Shown: piece by piece, positions 33,183 through 41,448 of the stretch
Numbering within the stretch: position 1 is the stretch's first letter
Layout: the number at the start of each line of letters is the position of its first letter
Source of the DNA: Bacteroidales bacterium
GTDB taxonomy: Bacteria > Bacteroidota > Bacteroidia > Bacteroidales > UBA932
Assembly: GCA_015060455.1 (NCBI GenBank)
Contig: SUYM01000017.1
Span: 1-64,000 of the forward strand
DNA: 64,000 bases
Reading direction: 5' to 3'
Notes under the pieces: model-generated
Seen by the model: the letters and a program-made list of their open reading frames with translations, nothing else
What the model was told of the DNA's origin: nothing
The model's database searches: none
Translations under genes and position numbers: made by a program

Positions 33183-34040
33183 ATGAAAAATATAGGAATA
33201 ATAGGCCTCGGACTCATAGGCGGTTCGATGGCGATAGATCTCAGGCGAAAGGGCTTTGCTGAGCAGATCATAGGCGTGGAGGCTGACCCGGTCAATGCTG
33301 CGGCGGCCCAGAAGATCGGCCTTGTAGATAGCGTGGTGGGCATGGATGAATGTGTTGACCGGAGTGATGTGGTTATTGTGTCGGTACCCGTGGGAGCGGC
33401 TTTGAAACTGATACCGGCTGTTCTGGACAGATTTGAGCAGACCGGGGCGAAGGACAAGGTCGTCATGGACGTGTGCTCTACAAAGGAAATGCTCGCAAGG
33501 AGTGTGAAATATCACCCTTGCCGCCGGCAGTATGTGGCCTCGCATCCGATGTCCGGAACTGAGTACAGCGGTCCGTGGGCGGCGATTCCCGGATTGTTCG
33601 AGGGGCGAGCAGGCATAATCTGCGATCACCAGGAGTCTTCGCCGAAGGCTGTGAGGACCGTTGAAGAGTTGTATGACACCTTGAACATGAGGCTTATATA
33701 TATGAATTCGTCCAACCACGATGTGCATACGGCATACGTGTCCCATGTGTCCCATGTCACATCTTTCGCCCTCGCCCTGACCGTGCTCGAAAAGGAAAAG
33801 GATGAAAAGCACATCTTCGATCTTGCATCGGGCGGTTTTTCATCGACGGTGCGTCTGGCCAAGAGCGGTCCGGATATGTGGACGCCTATATTCATGCAGA
33901 ACAGGGACAATGTCCTCCGTGTGATGGATACATATATAGATAAGATGAATGCTTTCCGGCAGGCGATAGCGGAGGGAGACGAGGAGCAGGTCCGCAACCT
34001 TATCGAACAGGCAAACAAAATCAGAAGAATAATCAGATAG
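33183..34040 (+). CDS. tyrA: Prephenate dehydrogenase
   Basis: A 285-residue NAD-dependent prephenate dehydrogenase for Tyr synthesis. The Rossmann motif GLGLIGGSMAIDL lies at the N-terminus; HPMSGTEYSG is the catalytic His region; HDVHTAYVSHVSHVTSFALAL is the second signature. It has no ACT domain, so regulation is probably through attenuation and other enzymes. It is the second gene of the pheA-tyrA-aroFQ operon, 4 bases before aroFQ. Confidence 0.94.
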   Translation: MKNIGIIGLGLIGGSMAIDLRRKGFAEQIIGVEADPVNAAAAQKIGLVDSVVGMDECVDRSDVVIVSVPVGAALKLIPAVLDRFEQTGAKDKVVMDVCSTKEMLARSVKYHPCRRQYVASHPMSGTEYSGPWAAIPGLFEGRAGIICDHQESSPKAVRTVEELYDTLNMRLIYMNSSNHDVHTAYVSHVSHVTSFALALTVLEKEKDEKHIFDLASGGFSSTVRLAKSGPDMWTPIFMQNRDNVLRVMDTYIDKMNAFRQAIAEGDEEQVRNLIEQANKIRRIIR

Positions 34041-34044
34041 TATT

Positions 34045-35154
34045 ATGGCAAAGAAATTAGAACTCGTTTCCCTCTATGAGTGGGGAATGTTTACAGAGCC
34101 AAGACCAAGTGTGGTGGCAGGTCCGTGCAGCGCAGAGACCGAGGAACAGGTGATGGAGACTGCAAAAGGTCTCAAAGAGTTGGGAATCAATGTGTTCCGT
34201 GCAGGAATATGGAAGCCGAGGACCCATCCGGGCTGCTTTGAGGGCATTGGTGTGCCGGGACTTAAATGGATGCAGAGGGCAAAAAGGGAATACGGATTGA
34301 AGATCGCCACCGAAGTTGCAAGTGAAAAGCATGTATTCGAGTGCCTCAAACATGGGGTGGACCTTGTATGGATAGGGGCACGCACCACAGCCAACCCTTT
34401 CCTTGTGCAGGAGATCGCTGACGCTCTTGCCGACACTGATATCCCTGTGCTGGTCAAGAACCCTGTCAATCCGGATATCGACCTGTGGATCGGAGCGCTC
34501 GAACGCCTTAACAACGCAGGCATCAAGAAGTTGGGCGTGATTCACAGGGGATTCTCTACCGTGGAGAAGACAAAGTACCGCAACGATCCGCAGTGGCAGA
34601 TGGCCATCGAACTGCGCAGCCGCTATCCGGAACTGCCTTTCTTCGTCGATCCGAGCCACATGGCAGGCAGCAAGGATTATATCCTGGAACTCAGCCAGCG
34701 CTCGCTTGACCTTGGTTTCGAGGGACTTATGATAGAGTCGCACTGCAATCCGTCGGTGGCTCTCAGCGATGCCAAGCAGCAACTCACTCCGGCGGAACTC
34801 AAAGACATGCTCTACAATCAGATTACCGTGAGGGATGCCGACTCCGACTCCAAGGAGTGGAAGGAAAACATCGACCAGTTGCGTGCTAAGATTGATATTC
34901 TTGACGAGAGCCTTCTATATACCCTGTCATCACGAATGAAGATAAGCCGTCAGATAGGTGAGTATAAGAAGAACAACAACATCGCCATCCTTCAGACCTC
35001 GCGCTGGGACTCAATTCTCGCCAAGGTTGTAAGCAAGGGTGCGGAATACGGCCTCCCGAAAGAGTTTATCGAGGATGTATTCAATGCCATCCACGAGACA
35101 TCTGTGGAGATGCAGAACGAGGTTATTTCAGGAAAGACATCAGAGCAGAAGTAA
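34045..35154 (+). CDS. aroF: Bifunctional DAHP synthase / chorismate mutase
   Basis: A 369-residue fusion. The N-terminal type I-beta DAHP synthase (about 1-262) has GPCSAETEEQV, KPRTHPGCFEG, LVKNPVNPD, HRGFST and FVDPSHMAG. The C-terminal AroQ-type chorismate mutase (about 275-365) has LRAKIDILDESLLYTLSSRM and RQIGEYKK. It therefore catalyses the first step of the shikimate pathway and the branch step to prephenate, the substrate of the two preceding genes. This fusion is typical of Bacteroidota. Its last 32 bases overlap the end of the convergent lpxK gene. Confidence 0.95.
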   Translation: MAKKLELVSLYEWGMFTEPRPSVVAGPCSAETEEQVMETAKGLKELGINVFRAGIWKPRTHPGCFEGIGVPGLKWMQRAKREYGLKIATEVASEKHVFECLKHGVDLVWIGARTTANPFLVQEIADALADTDIPVLVKNPVNPDIDLWIGALERLNNAGIKKLGVIHRGFSTVEKTKYRNDPQWQMAIELRSRYPELPFFVDPSHMAGSKDYILELSQRSLDLGFEGLMIESHCNPSVALSDAKQQLTPAELKDMLYNQITVRDADSDSKEWKENIDQLRAKIDILDESLLYTLSSRMKISRQIGEYKKNNNIAILQTSRWDSILAKVVSKGAEYGLPKEFIEDVFNAIHETSVEMQNEVISGKTSEQK

Positions 35155-36253
35155 ATGTCTGCCTGTCTTCATAGGACAGGAACTCCGACTTGATCGGGGT
35201 GTAGAACAGTCTCAGTTTAAGGTTGTCCGAGAGTTTCTTGCAGTCGCGCACTCTCTGGCAATCTTTTTCTGTTGTCATGGCCACGGCGGTAGGGTAGTCC
35301 TTGGCGGCATCCTCGATGGATTTTATGTCCGCCCATGTGAAATTGTGGTGGTCTGAGAATTTCAGGTGGCGCACAATCTTGTAATCGTCGCTCAGGAATG
35401 ATCTCAGAGGTGCGTCGTTGGCTATGCCTGAGAACAGCACCAGGCGTTTTGAATATACATATCTCGGATCACCCTCGTCAAAGATGGCCTGAGGTGTGTC
35501 GTATTGGATCTTTGTGAAGAATATATATTGTTTCTTTCCGTCAGCCCTTCTGCCGGCGCACTCTGCCGCGTCATACATCCGGATGCCGAGGGCTTCTGCC
35601 CATTGACCCTTCTCCCAGGCATTAAGGTCAGCCGGGCATTTTGAAACTATGACTATATCGGCCGCACTTATTCTTTCAGGCAGGTCGCGGAGCCTACCGA
35701 GCGGCAGGAGGTGGTCTCTGAATATAGGCCTGTTATAATCCACAAGGACAATGGAGGCGGAGGCCTTCACCGACCTGTGCTGGAATGCGTCGTCAAGGAT
35801 TATCAGGTCCGCCTTCGGGAAATTCCTGTCCTTGCAGCGCTTTGCCTTTTTGGAGGTCTTGAGCAGGTCCGGATTGCAGAGAAATTCGCAGCCCTGCCGG
35901 CGGGACTTGTCCACAGCCACAGTGACGATGGGGAATTTCTTCTTTATCTGCAAGGGCTCATCTCCATATTCGCTGGCTGTTCCGTCAAGTGTAACCTGCT
36001 GGAAGCCTTTGCTTTTGCGCTTATATCCTCTGGAAAGAACAGCGATATTCCTATATGCCCAGTCTTCATCCTCCAGAAGGGTCCGCAGCAGCATCTCTGT
36101 GTGTGGCGTCTTCCCTGTGCCGCCTACGGTGATATTGCCCACGCAGATGGAAGGCACACTCGTCCTGTGCACCTTGCGCAGTCCGCAGTCAAACATGAAA
36201 TGCCTCACCTTAAGGCTCAGCCAATATGGAAAAAGCAAAATTTTATCGATCAT
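35123..36253 (-). CDS. lpxK: Tetraacyldisaccharide 4'-kinase
   Basis: A 376-residue inner-membrane kinase that phosphorylates the lipid A precursor at the 4' position. The P-loop GNITVGGTGKTP (about 38-49), the motif LSRGYKRKSKGF, YGDEP and LDDAFQHRSV are diagnostic. An N-terminal hydrophobic segment anchors it. It is convergent with aroFQ, sharing 32 bases of 3' coding sequence (35123-35154), so the two transcripts are antisense to each other at their ends. Confidence 0.94.
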   Translation of the reverse strand: MIDKILLFPYWLSLKVRHFMFDCGLRKVHRTSVPSICVGNITVGGTGKTPHTEMLLRTLLEDEDWAYRNIAVLSRGYKRKSKGFQQVTLDGTASEYGDEPLQIKKKFPIVTVAVDKSRRQGCEFLCNPDLLKTSKKAKRCKDRNFPKADLIILDDAFQHRSVKASASIVLVDYNRPIFRDHLLPLGRLRDLPERISAADIVIVSKCPADLNAWEKGQWAEALGIRMYDAAECAGRRADGKKQYIFFTKIQYDTPQAIFDEGDPRYVYSKRLVLFSGIANDAPLRSFLSDDYKIVRHLKFSDHHNFTWADIKSIEDAAKDYPTAVAMTTEKDCQRVRDCKKLSDNLKLRLFYTPIKSEFLSYEDRQTFTSALMSFLK

Positions 36254-36271
36254 ATTCTGTTATAGTCTGAC

Positions 36272-36447
36272 AGATGTTTCACTTCGTTCAACATGACAGT
36301 TTGCTGTATCATTCTGATCCGTTCTTGTCATTCTGATCCGTTCTTGTCACTCTGATCCGTTCTTGTCACTCTGATCCGTTCTTGTCATTCTGATCCGTTC
36401 TTGTCACTCTTATCCGTTCTTGTCATTCTGAGCGAAGCGAAGAATCT
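36272..36447. repeat. Inverted palindrome pair enclosing a 19-base tandem array
   Basis: An inverted unit at 36272-36298 (stem ATGTT/AACAT) is followed by six 19-base copies of TGTCATTCTGATCCGTTCT-like sequence (36307-36420, period exactly 19). A complete forward unit follows at 36421-36447 (stem ATTCT/AGAAT). The tandem copies look like the first half of the unit repeated. It fills the lpxK-dusB gap. Confidence 0.8.
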
Positions 36448-36452
36448 GCTGT

Positions 36453-37520
36453 TTATATCCCATATACATTGCCGGCGGCAGGAGCCTCATCCTCGCCCCA
36501 GCGCTCAGCGATATAATCCAGTGTGCTGAAAAGTTCAGCCGGCTCGTTAAGCGTAACCAGTCTGAGCCTTGTCTCCTTGAAGTCCTGCAGACCCTTGAAA
36601 TAGCATGACAGGTGTCGCCTCATTTCCAGCACGCCGACCCTGTCGCCCTTGATTTCCAGCGACTTGGCAAGGTGCCTCTTCGCCAGGGCCACCCTGTCTG
36701 CCACGCTCATGGCCGGAAGAAGTTCACCCGTGCGCAGATAATGCTTTATCTCCTTGAATATCCACGGATGCCCATACGTCGCGCGACCTATCATGATGCC
36801 ATCGACCCCATATCTGTCAAAATATTCCTTTGCCTTCTGAGGCGAGGTTATGTCGCCGTTTCCGATAATCGGTATATGCATCCGCGGATTCTCCTTCACC
36901 TTGCCTATAAGGGTCCAGTCCGCCTCTCCCTTGTACATCTGGCAGCGTGTCCTTCCGTGAATTGTCAGTGCCTGTATGCCCACATCCTGCAATCTCTCAG
37001 CAAGTTCCACGATGATTTTCGAGTCCTCATCCCAGCCGAGGCGTGTCTTCACAGTCACCGGCAACTTGACAGCCTCCACCACCTGACGCGTAATCTCCAC
37101 CATCTTGTCCGGCTCCCTCATCATTCCGGAGCCTGCACCGCGACGCGCGATCTTGCTCACCGGGCAGCCGAAGTTGATGTCTATAAGGTCTGCTCCATGT
37201 CCTGCTCCCGCTGCACCTTTTGCGCTTTCCAACTGCGCGGCAATCTCCGCAGCCTGCTCCGCCATCTTCGCCGCATCGACCATCGCCTCCGGAATGTTTC
37301 CGTAGATCTGAATGCCGATAGGGACCTCATAGTCGTATGTGACCAGTTTTTCAAGAGACTTGCGCGCATCGCGGATGAGCCCGTCAGAGGAAACGAACTC
37401 CGTGTACATCATGTCCGCCCCGAATTCCTTGCACACAAAACGGAAGGATGCGTCAGTGACGTCCTCCATCGGTGCCAGAAACAGCGGCCTTTCGCCTAAT
37501 TCGATGTTGCCTATATTCAT
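36453..37520 (-). CDS. dusB: tRNA-dihydrouridine synthase (DusB-like)
   Basis: A 355-residue flavoprotein that reduces uridines in the tRNA D-loop. Motifs are LAPMEDVTDASFR, DINFGCPV (catalytic Cys), VKTRLGW, HGRTR, IGNGDI and IGRATYGHPWIF. The frame extends upstream to 37574 through repeat DNA; the ATG at 37518-37520 gives the conserved start. An Ala/Gly-rich insertion (QLESAKGAAGAGHGADL) before DINFGCP is not usual for the family. Confidence 0.93.
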   Translation of the reverse strand: MNIGNIELGERPLFLAPMEDVTDASFRFVCKEFGADMMYTEFVSSDGLIRDARKSLEKLVTYDYEVPIGIQIYGNIPEAMVDAAKMAEQAAEIAAQLESAKGAAGAGHGADLIDINFGCPVSKIARRGAGSGMMREPDKMVEITRQVVEAVKLPVTVKTRLGWDEDSKIIVELAERLQDVGIQALTIHGRTRCQMYKGEADWTLIGKVKENPRMHIPIIGNGDITSPQKAKEYFDRYGVDGIMIGRATYGHPWIFKEIKHYLRTGELLPAMSVADRVALAKRHLAKSLEIKGDRVGVLEMRRHLSCYFKGLQDFKETRLRLVTLNEPAELFSTLDYIAERWGEDEAPAAGNVYGI

Positions 37521-37523
37521 ATA

Positions 37524-37561
37524 GATATCTCCACTACACTTCGCTCCGGTCGATATGACAG
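37524..37561 (-). repeat. Dispersed covarying palindrome upstream of dusB
   Basis: Read on the minus strand it begins TGTC, then stem ATATC-GA, a 17-base loop and GA-GATAT, CT. It ends 4 bases before the dusB start codon. The remainder of the gap to 37671 shows nothing I can assign. Confidence 0.6.
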
Positions 37562-37671
37562 AGTGAACGTGCAAAAATACGTAATATTCTGATTATCCGC
37601 AATCAAACAGTCAGAAGCCCCCTCGGTAGGCCCTCGCACCTGTGCACGAGGCATCTTTTTTCTGCGCCCCC

Positions 37672-37780
37672 TGTGCACGGTGGTCATTTGGGCCGACCAC
37701 CGTACACAAGGAAGTGCCACACAAGCCCCATATTGCATATTGTTGTGCACAGTGGTAGGCGATTTTGACCACCGTGCACA
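37672..37780. repeat. Second REPIN-like double hairpin family (TGTGCACGGTGGTC ends)
   Basis: A 109-base element with perfect 14-base terminal inverted repeats: TGTGCACGGTGGTC at 37672-37685 and GACCACCGTGCACA at 37767-37780. Each end also forms its own hairpin with an internal copy: 37672-37685 with 37695-37708 (one mismatch), and 37744-37757 with 37767-37780 (two mismatches). The size and plan equal those of the GGGACCGTGAC family, but the sequence is unrelated. A third GTGCAC lies at 37642-37647. Confidence 0.75.
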
Positions 37781-37800
37781 TCAGAACGGAAGAATTTTTG

Positions 37801-37808
37801 TAAGTTTG
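37801..37808 (+). promoter_or_regulatory. -7 promoter box of pfkA
   Basis: TAAGTTTG matches TAnnTTTG, 23 bases before the ATG at 37832. No matching -33 TTTG at the right distance is seen; the -33 region falls in the end of the repeat at 37672-37780. Confidence 0.5.
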
Positions 37809-37831
37809 CATAACTTTTAAGACAATCAGAT

Positions 37832-38818
37832 ATGGCAAAGATAAATACAATAGGCGTACTGACATCCGGAGGTGACGCACCCGGAATGAACGCGGCCATC
37901 AGAGCCGTCACAAGAGCAGCGATCTACAACGGCTGGAAGGTAAAGGGAATATACCGTGGCTGGGAAGGCCTCATCAACAACGAAATCAAGGATTTTACTT
38001 CCGAAAGCGTCAGCGGCATCATCAACCGCGGCGGCACCATCCTGCGCACGGCCCGCAGCAAGGGCTTCATGAATGAGGAGGGCAGAGCCAAGGCGTATGA
38101 AAACATAAAGGCTAACGGAATAGATGCGCTGATAGTCATAGGAGGCAACGGTTCCCTTGCAGGGGCGCAGGTCATAGCCTCGGAGTATGACATCCCTTGT
38201 GTGGGCTTGCCGGGAACCATCGATAACGACCTCTACGGCACAGATACGACCATCGGATATGATACCGCCCTGAACACCATCATGGACTGCGTCGATAAGA
38301 TACGTGACACCGCCAACTCCCACAACCGCATCTTCTTTGTGGAGGTCATGGGCCGTGACGCCGGCTTCCTTGCGCAGAACGCAGCCATAGCCACAGGAGC
38401 GGAGGCCGCCATCATACCTGAGGACAGGGCAGATGTCGATCAACTCGCCACATTCATCGGGCGCGGAGTCCGCAAGAGCAAGAACAGTTCCATAGTTCTC
38501 GTTTCGGAGAGCAAGAAGGACGGCACAGGAGGCGCCCAGTACTATGCTGACCGTCTTGTGCACGAATACCCCGAATTTGAGGCGCGCGTGACCATCCTCG
38601 GCCACCTCCAGCGCGGCGGCATCCCGACAGCCCATGACCGCATCCTTGCCAGCCGACTTGGTGTCGCGGCGATCGAGGCCCTGAAAGACGGTCAGCGCAA
38701 CATCATGATAGGAGTCAAGAACGACCAGATAGTCTATGTGCCGTTCAACAAGGCCATCCGCATCGACAAGCCGATCGACAGGGAACTGATCAATGTGCTC
38801 AACGTGCTTTCGATATAG
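37832..38818 (+). CDS. pfkA: ATP-dependent 6-phosphofructokinase
   Basis: A 328-residue glycolytic enzyme phosphorylating fructose 6-phosphate. Motifs are [15 protein letters not shown] (ATP site), [15 protein letters not shown], the catalytic [20 protein letters not shown] and LGHLQRGG. The GGDAP/GGNGS forms fit an ATP-using group. It is monocistronic: a REPIN-like element and a terminator follow. Confidence 0.96.
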   Translation: MAKINTIGVLTSGGDAPGMNAAIRAVTRAAIYNGWKVKGIYRGWEGLINNEIKDFTSESVSGIINRGGTILRTARSKGFMNEEGRAKAYENIKANGIDALIVIGGNGSLAGAQVIASEYDIPCVGLPGTIDNDLYGTDTTIGYDTALNTIMDCVDKIRDTANSHNRIFFVEVMGRDAGFLAQNAAIATGAEAAIIPEDRADVDQLATFIGRGVRKSKNSSIVLVSESKKDGTGGAQYYADRLVHEYPEFEARVTILGHLQRGGIPTAHDRILASRLGVAAIEALKDGQRNIMIGVKNDQIVYVPFNKAIRIDKPIDRELINVLNVLSI

Positions 38819-38834
38819 ATATAAATTTTTATAA

Positions 38835-38944
38835 GGACCGTGACAAAAATCCGCCAGTTTTTGTCACGGTCCTCCCGTTTTTTCGGTTCAATGATGTTTT
38901 TGAGGACCACCGTGTCATTTTTTGCCAGTTTTTTGTCACGGTCC
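38835..38944. repeat. REPIN-like element, diverged copy C
   Basis: The left hairpin is perfect: GGACCGTGACAAAAA (38835-38849), an 8-base loop, and its complement (38858-38872). The right hairpin is degenerate and ends in TTTTTTGTCACGGTCCC (to 38944). The total of 110 bases and the outer ends match copies A and B, but the middle has diverged. It begins 17 bases after the pfkA stop. Confidence 0.8.
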
Positions 38945-39026
38945 CTGTCCAGTTGCTGACGGATATTCAAATTTAACATATTTATCACCACGAAAATTTC
39001 GGTCGTTTCTCATTAAACTATAATCC

Positions 39027-39048
39027 GGTCCCTTTGGGACCATTTTTT
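39027..39048 (+). terminator. Terminator downstream of pfkA
   Basis: GGTCCC (39027-39032) pairs with GGGACC (39036-39041) over a 3-base loop, followed by A and six T. Confidence 0.7.
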
Positions 39049-39068
39049 CTACCATTCGGTCGAAAATT

Positions 39069-39099
39069 TTTGTCACGCCGGGAATGTTTCATATATTTG
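39069..39099 (+). promoter_or_regulatory. Promoter of the BACON/OB lipoprotein gene
   Basis: TTTG (39069-39072), 19 bases, then TATATTTG (39092-39099): a full match to the Bacteroidota consensus, with the ATG at 39137. The -33 box lies inside TTTTTGTCACG (39068-39078), which resembles a REPIN end. Confidence 0.75.
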
Positions 39100-39136
39100 T
39101 GGAGATAGCAAACAATTAACAATTAAATATTTCATT

Positions 39137-41320
39137 ATGAAACTAAGAAATTACATTCTCGGACTTATTGCGTCCGTGGCAGTCTTTGCGGGTTGTGAAA
39201 AGGAAGCGGACCTTGGTCCAGCAACGTTGAAAGCCCTTGAAACTGCGATAACGCTTCCATTGGAGGGCGGTTCACAGACAATAAACCTCAAGGCGACAAG
39301 GGACTGGACTGCTACCGTCTCGCCTGCAGACTGCGGAATAGTTCTGAGTCCGGCGTCAGGCTCCGGCTCGAACGACGCTCAGGTAATCACTGTCAGCGCG
39401 CCAAAGAATACAGGCCGCAACATCAGCGCAAGAATCACCATCAAGTCTGGCTCTCTGCAGCCGGTGCTCGTTTCTGTCACTCAGAGCGGTGAACTCGGAG
39501 CGCTCTATTATGCGGAAGAAATCTACGGCCTGGCTAATGATACAGAGGTCAAGATTGAGGGAATCGTTGTCGGAGTCAACACCAAGGGTGCAGTAATCAA
39601 GGACAATACAGGTCTCGCGCTCGTCTATGACAAGGAAGCGACAGCCGCTCCTGCTGAAATCGGAAAGAAGGTGAAGGTAGAAGGAAAAGTAGGAATTTAT
39701 GGTGATCTGAAACAGGTTGTGCCTACATCAATCACAGTTTCAGATGATCCAGCCGTTGAGGTCAACCATGGTGAGCCTGTTGTAGCAGATGCAGAATATC
39801 TTGCTACGCCTGTTCTGAACAGGGTTTATTATATGACTCTTACCGGAATATATAAACCGTCAGCAGACAAGAAATATCATAATGTTCTTGTTTCGGGCGC
39901 ATCAAAGCAGGGCTCACTTCAGTATCCGGTTCAGGATCTTTCATCTGCTGTAGATCACAATGTGAAATTCTATGGTTATTTTGCAGGTGGAAACGACGAG
40001 CGTTATTATAATTTCCTGGTGACATCATACGAGGACCTGGGAGAACTCCAGATAGAGATGATGACAATCGCTCAGGTGTATGCAACCGAAAATAATATGT
40101 CGGTCAAGACGCAAGGAACAGTAGTAGCCGTAAATCAGTCTTCTTTTGTCCTCAAAGATGATACAGGAGTGATTTATGTCTATGTTAATGCTGCTCCTGG
40201 CGTCAAGGTCGGTGATGATGTCGAGGTTTCAGGACTTCGCGACAATTATAACGGACTCAATCAGATATCATCCCCTACGATTACCGCCAAAGGTACGACA
40301 TCACAGGTGGATTATGGAACACCGGCAAGTATAAAGACAATGGCCGCTCTTGACACCTATATGACATCTTGGACATCTGTAGAGTATGTAGAGGTTGAGG
40401 GTGTTGTCAACGGTTATTATGTTTATCCGTCCGGCGAAGGCAGTAACGGGGTTGCGCCATACTACTATGACGGAGATCTCGGTGTATATGACGGAATGAC
40501 TGTCACCTTATGCGGATACAGCCTCGGCAAGAATAGGGCTGGAGACAAACTCAATGTGATTCTTACATCCGTCGAAACCGATCCGTTCATATCGGCAAAA
40601 GACGTCGCAGTCTCTGCAAAGACTACATCTGCAAAGATTGAGGTTGTCTCTAATGTGGAGTGGACAGTAAGTTGTTCGGCAGAGTGGATTACATCTTATG
40701 CCAAGTCAACAACCGAGGAGGGTGTGATCGATGTCGCTTTCGATGCGAACACCTCTACTGAGGCTGATAGAACTGCTACGTTCACAATCACATCAGCGGG
40801 CATGGATCCGGTTGAGGTGACATTGACACAGTATAAGGTCAGTGCTGCCGTCTCATACAGTCTTGTTACATCGATTGATGATATTGTTGCCGGAGAGTAT
40901 GTGATTACATTCAAACATTCTGATGACGACAAGTATTACGCATTGTCAAATGCGGCAGCAACGAAGAATCCGGCTGGTGTGGAGGTTGTTCCGACAGACG
41001 ACGCCTTGTCAAATGTGTCTCAGAGTGTAGTGTGGGTGTTTACAGGAGACAATACCAACGGTTTTGTGATTTCTGCTGCGACAAACTATCTGAACGCTAC
41101 GGGTGATGGAACAGAGATGATTGCAGTTGCAGGTGATGATACGCAGAAGTGGAATGTAGTCTCTGACGAAACCTATGGATTCATGATGTTGAACGAAGGC
41201 GTTGTATCTAACAGGTATCTGGTTGCTTACAATCATTCAAGCGGAATGCAGTTCAGATACTATAAGAAAGGTTCAAGTTACAAGGGAAAAATCAACCTCT
41301 TCAAGTTCGTTGCAGAGTAA
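39137..41320 (+). CDS. Large surface lipoprotein with BACON and OB-fold-like repeats
   Basis: A 727-residue lipoprotein (MKLRNYILGLIASVAVFAGC). A first BACON-like domain (about 30-115) has WTATVSPADCGIVLSPASGSGS. It is followed by two or more OB-fold-like units of about 100 residues (VKIEGIVVGVNTKGAVIKDNTGLALVYD and VKTQGTVVAVNQSSFVLKDDTGVIYVYV). A second BACON domain (about 490-570) has VVSNVEWTVSCSAEWITSYA. A C-terminal domain of unknown type ends the chain. OB-like repeats of this sort often accompany secreted nucleases. It heads a six-gene plus-strand cluster with nucleases and a TonB receptor. The binding role is inferred. Confidence 0.75.
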   Translation: MKLRNYILGLIASVAVFAGCEKEADLGPATLKALETAITLPLEGGSQTINLKATRDWTATVSPADCGIVLSPASGSGSNDAQVITVSAPKNTGRNISARITIKSGSLQPVLVSVTQSGELGALYYAEEIYGLANDTEVKIEGIVVGVNTKGAVIKDNTGLALVYDKEATAAPAEIGKKVKVEGKVGIYGDLKQVVPTSITVSDDPAVEVNHGEPVVADAEYLATPVLNRVYYMTLTGIYKPSADKKYHNVLVSGASKQGSLQYPVQDLSSAVDHNVKFYGYFAGGNDERYYNFLVTSYEDLGELQIEMMTIAQVYATENNMSVKTQGTVVAVNQSSFVLKDDTGVIYVYVNAAPGVKVGDDVEVSGLRDNYNGLNQISSPTITAKGTTSQVDYGTPASIKTMAALDTYMTSWTSVEYVEVEGVVNGYYVYPSGEGSNGVAPYYYDGDLGVYDGMTVTLCGYSLGKNRAGDKLNVILTSVETDPFISAKDVAVSAKTTSAKIEVVSNVEWTVSCSAEWITSYAKSTTEEGVIDVAFDANTSTEADRTATFTITSAGMDPVEVTLTQYKVSAAVSYSLVTSIDDIVAGEYVITFKHSDDDKYYALSNAAATKNPAGVEVVPTDDALSNVSQSVVWVFTGDNTNGFVISAATNYLNATGDGTEMIAVAGDDTQKWNVVSDETYGFMMLNEGVVSNRYLVAYNHSSGMQFRYYKKGSSYKGKINLFKFVAE

Positions 41321-41340
41321 TTCCCATTCAATAAGATTTT

Positions 41341-41367
41341 TCGGGCTCCGCTGGGGCCCGATTTTTT
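41341..41367 (+). terminator. Rho-independent terminator
   Basis: TCGGGC (41341-41346) pairs with GCCCGA (41356-41361), with further inner pairs, followed by six T. It separates the large BACON lipoprotein gene from the next promoter. Confidence 0.8.
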
Positions 41368-41412
41368 ATGCCCGCCATCTAATATAATATTCCATAAATC
41401 AAGGATTTTAAC

Positions 41413-41420
41413 TATATTTG
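41413..41420 (+). promoter_or_regulatory. -7 promoter box of the nuclease operon
   Basis: TATATTTG matches the consensus exactly; the ATG follows at 41449. No TTTG is seen at the usual -33 distance. Confidence 0.55.
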
Positions 41421-41448
41421 TAAGTTCAGAATCAAACATTGGAAATGT

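Noticed and set aside
36307..36420. Six regularly spaced 19-base units as a CRISPR or rho-like array
   Set aside because: The units are contiguous tandem copies without spacers and are explained as the first half of the adjacent dispersed palindrome.
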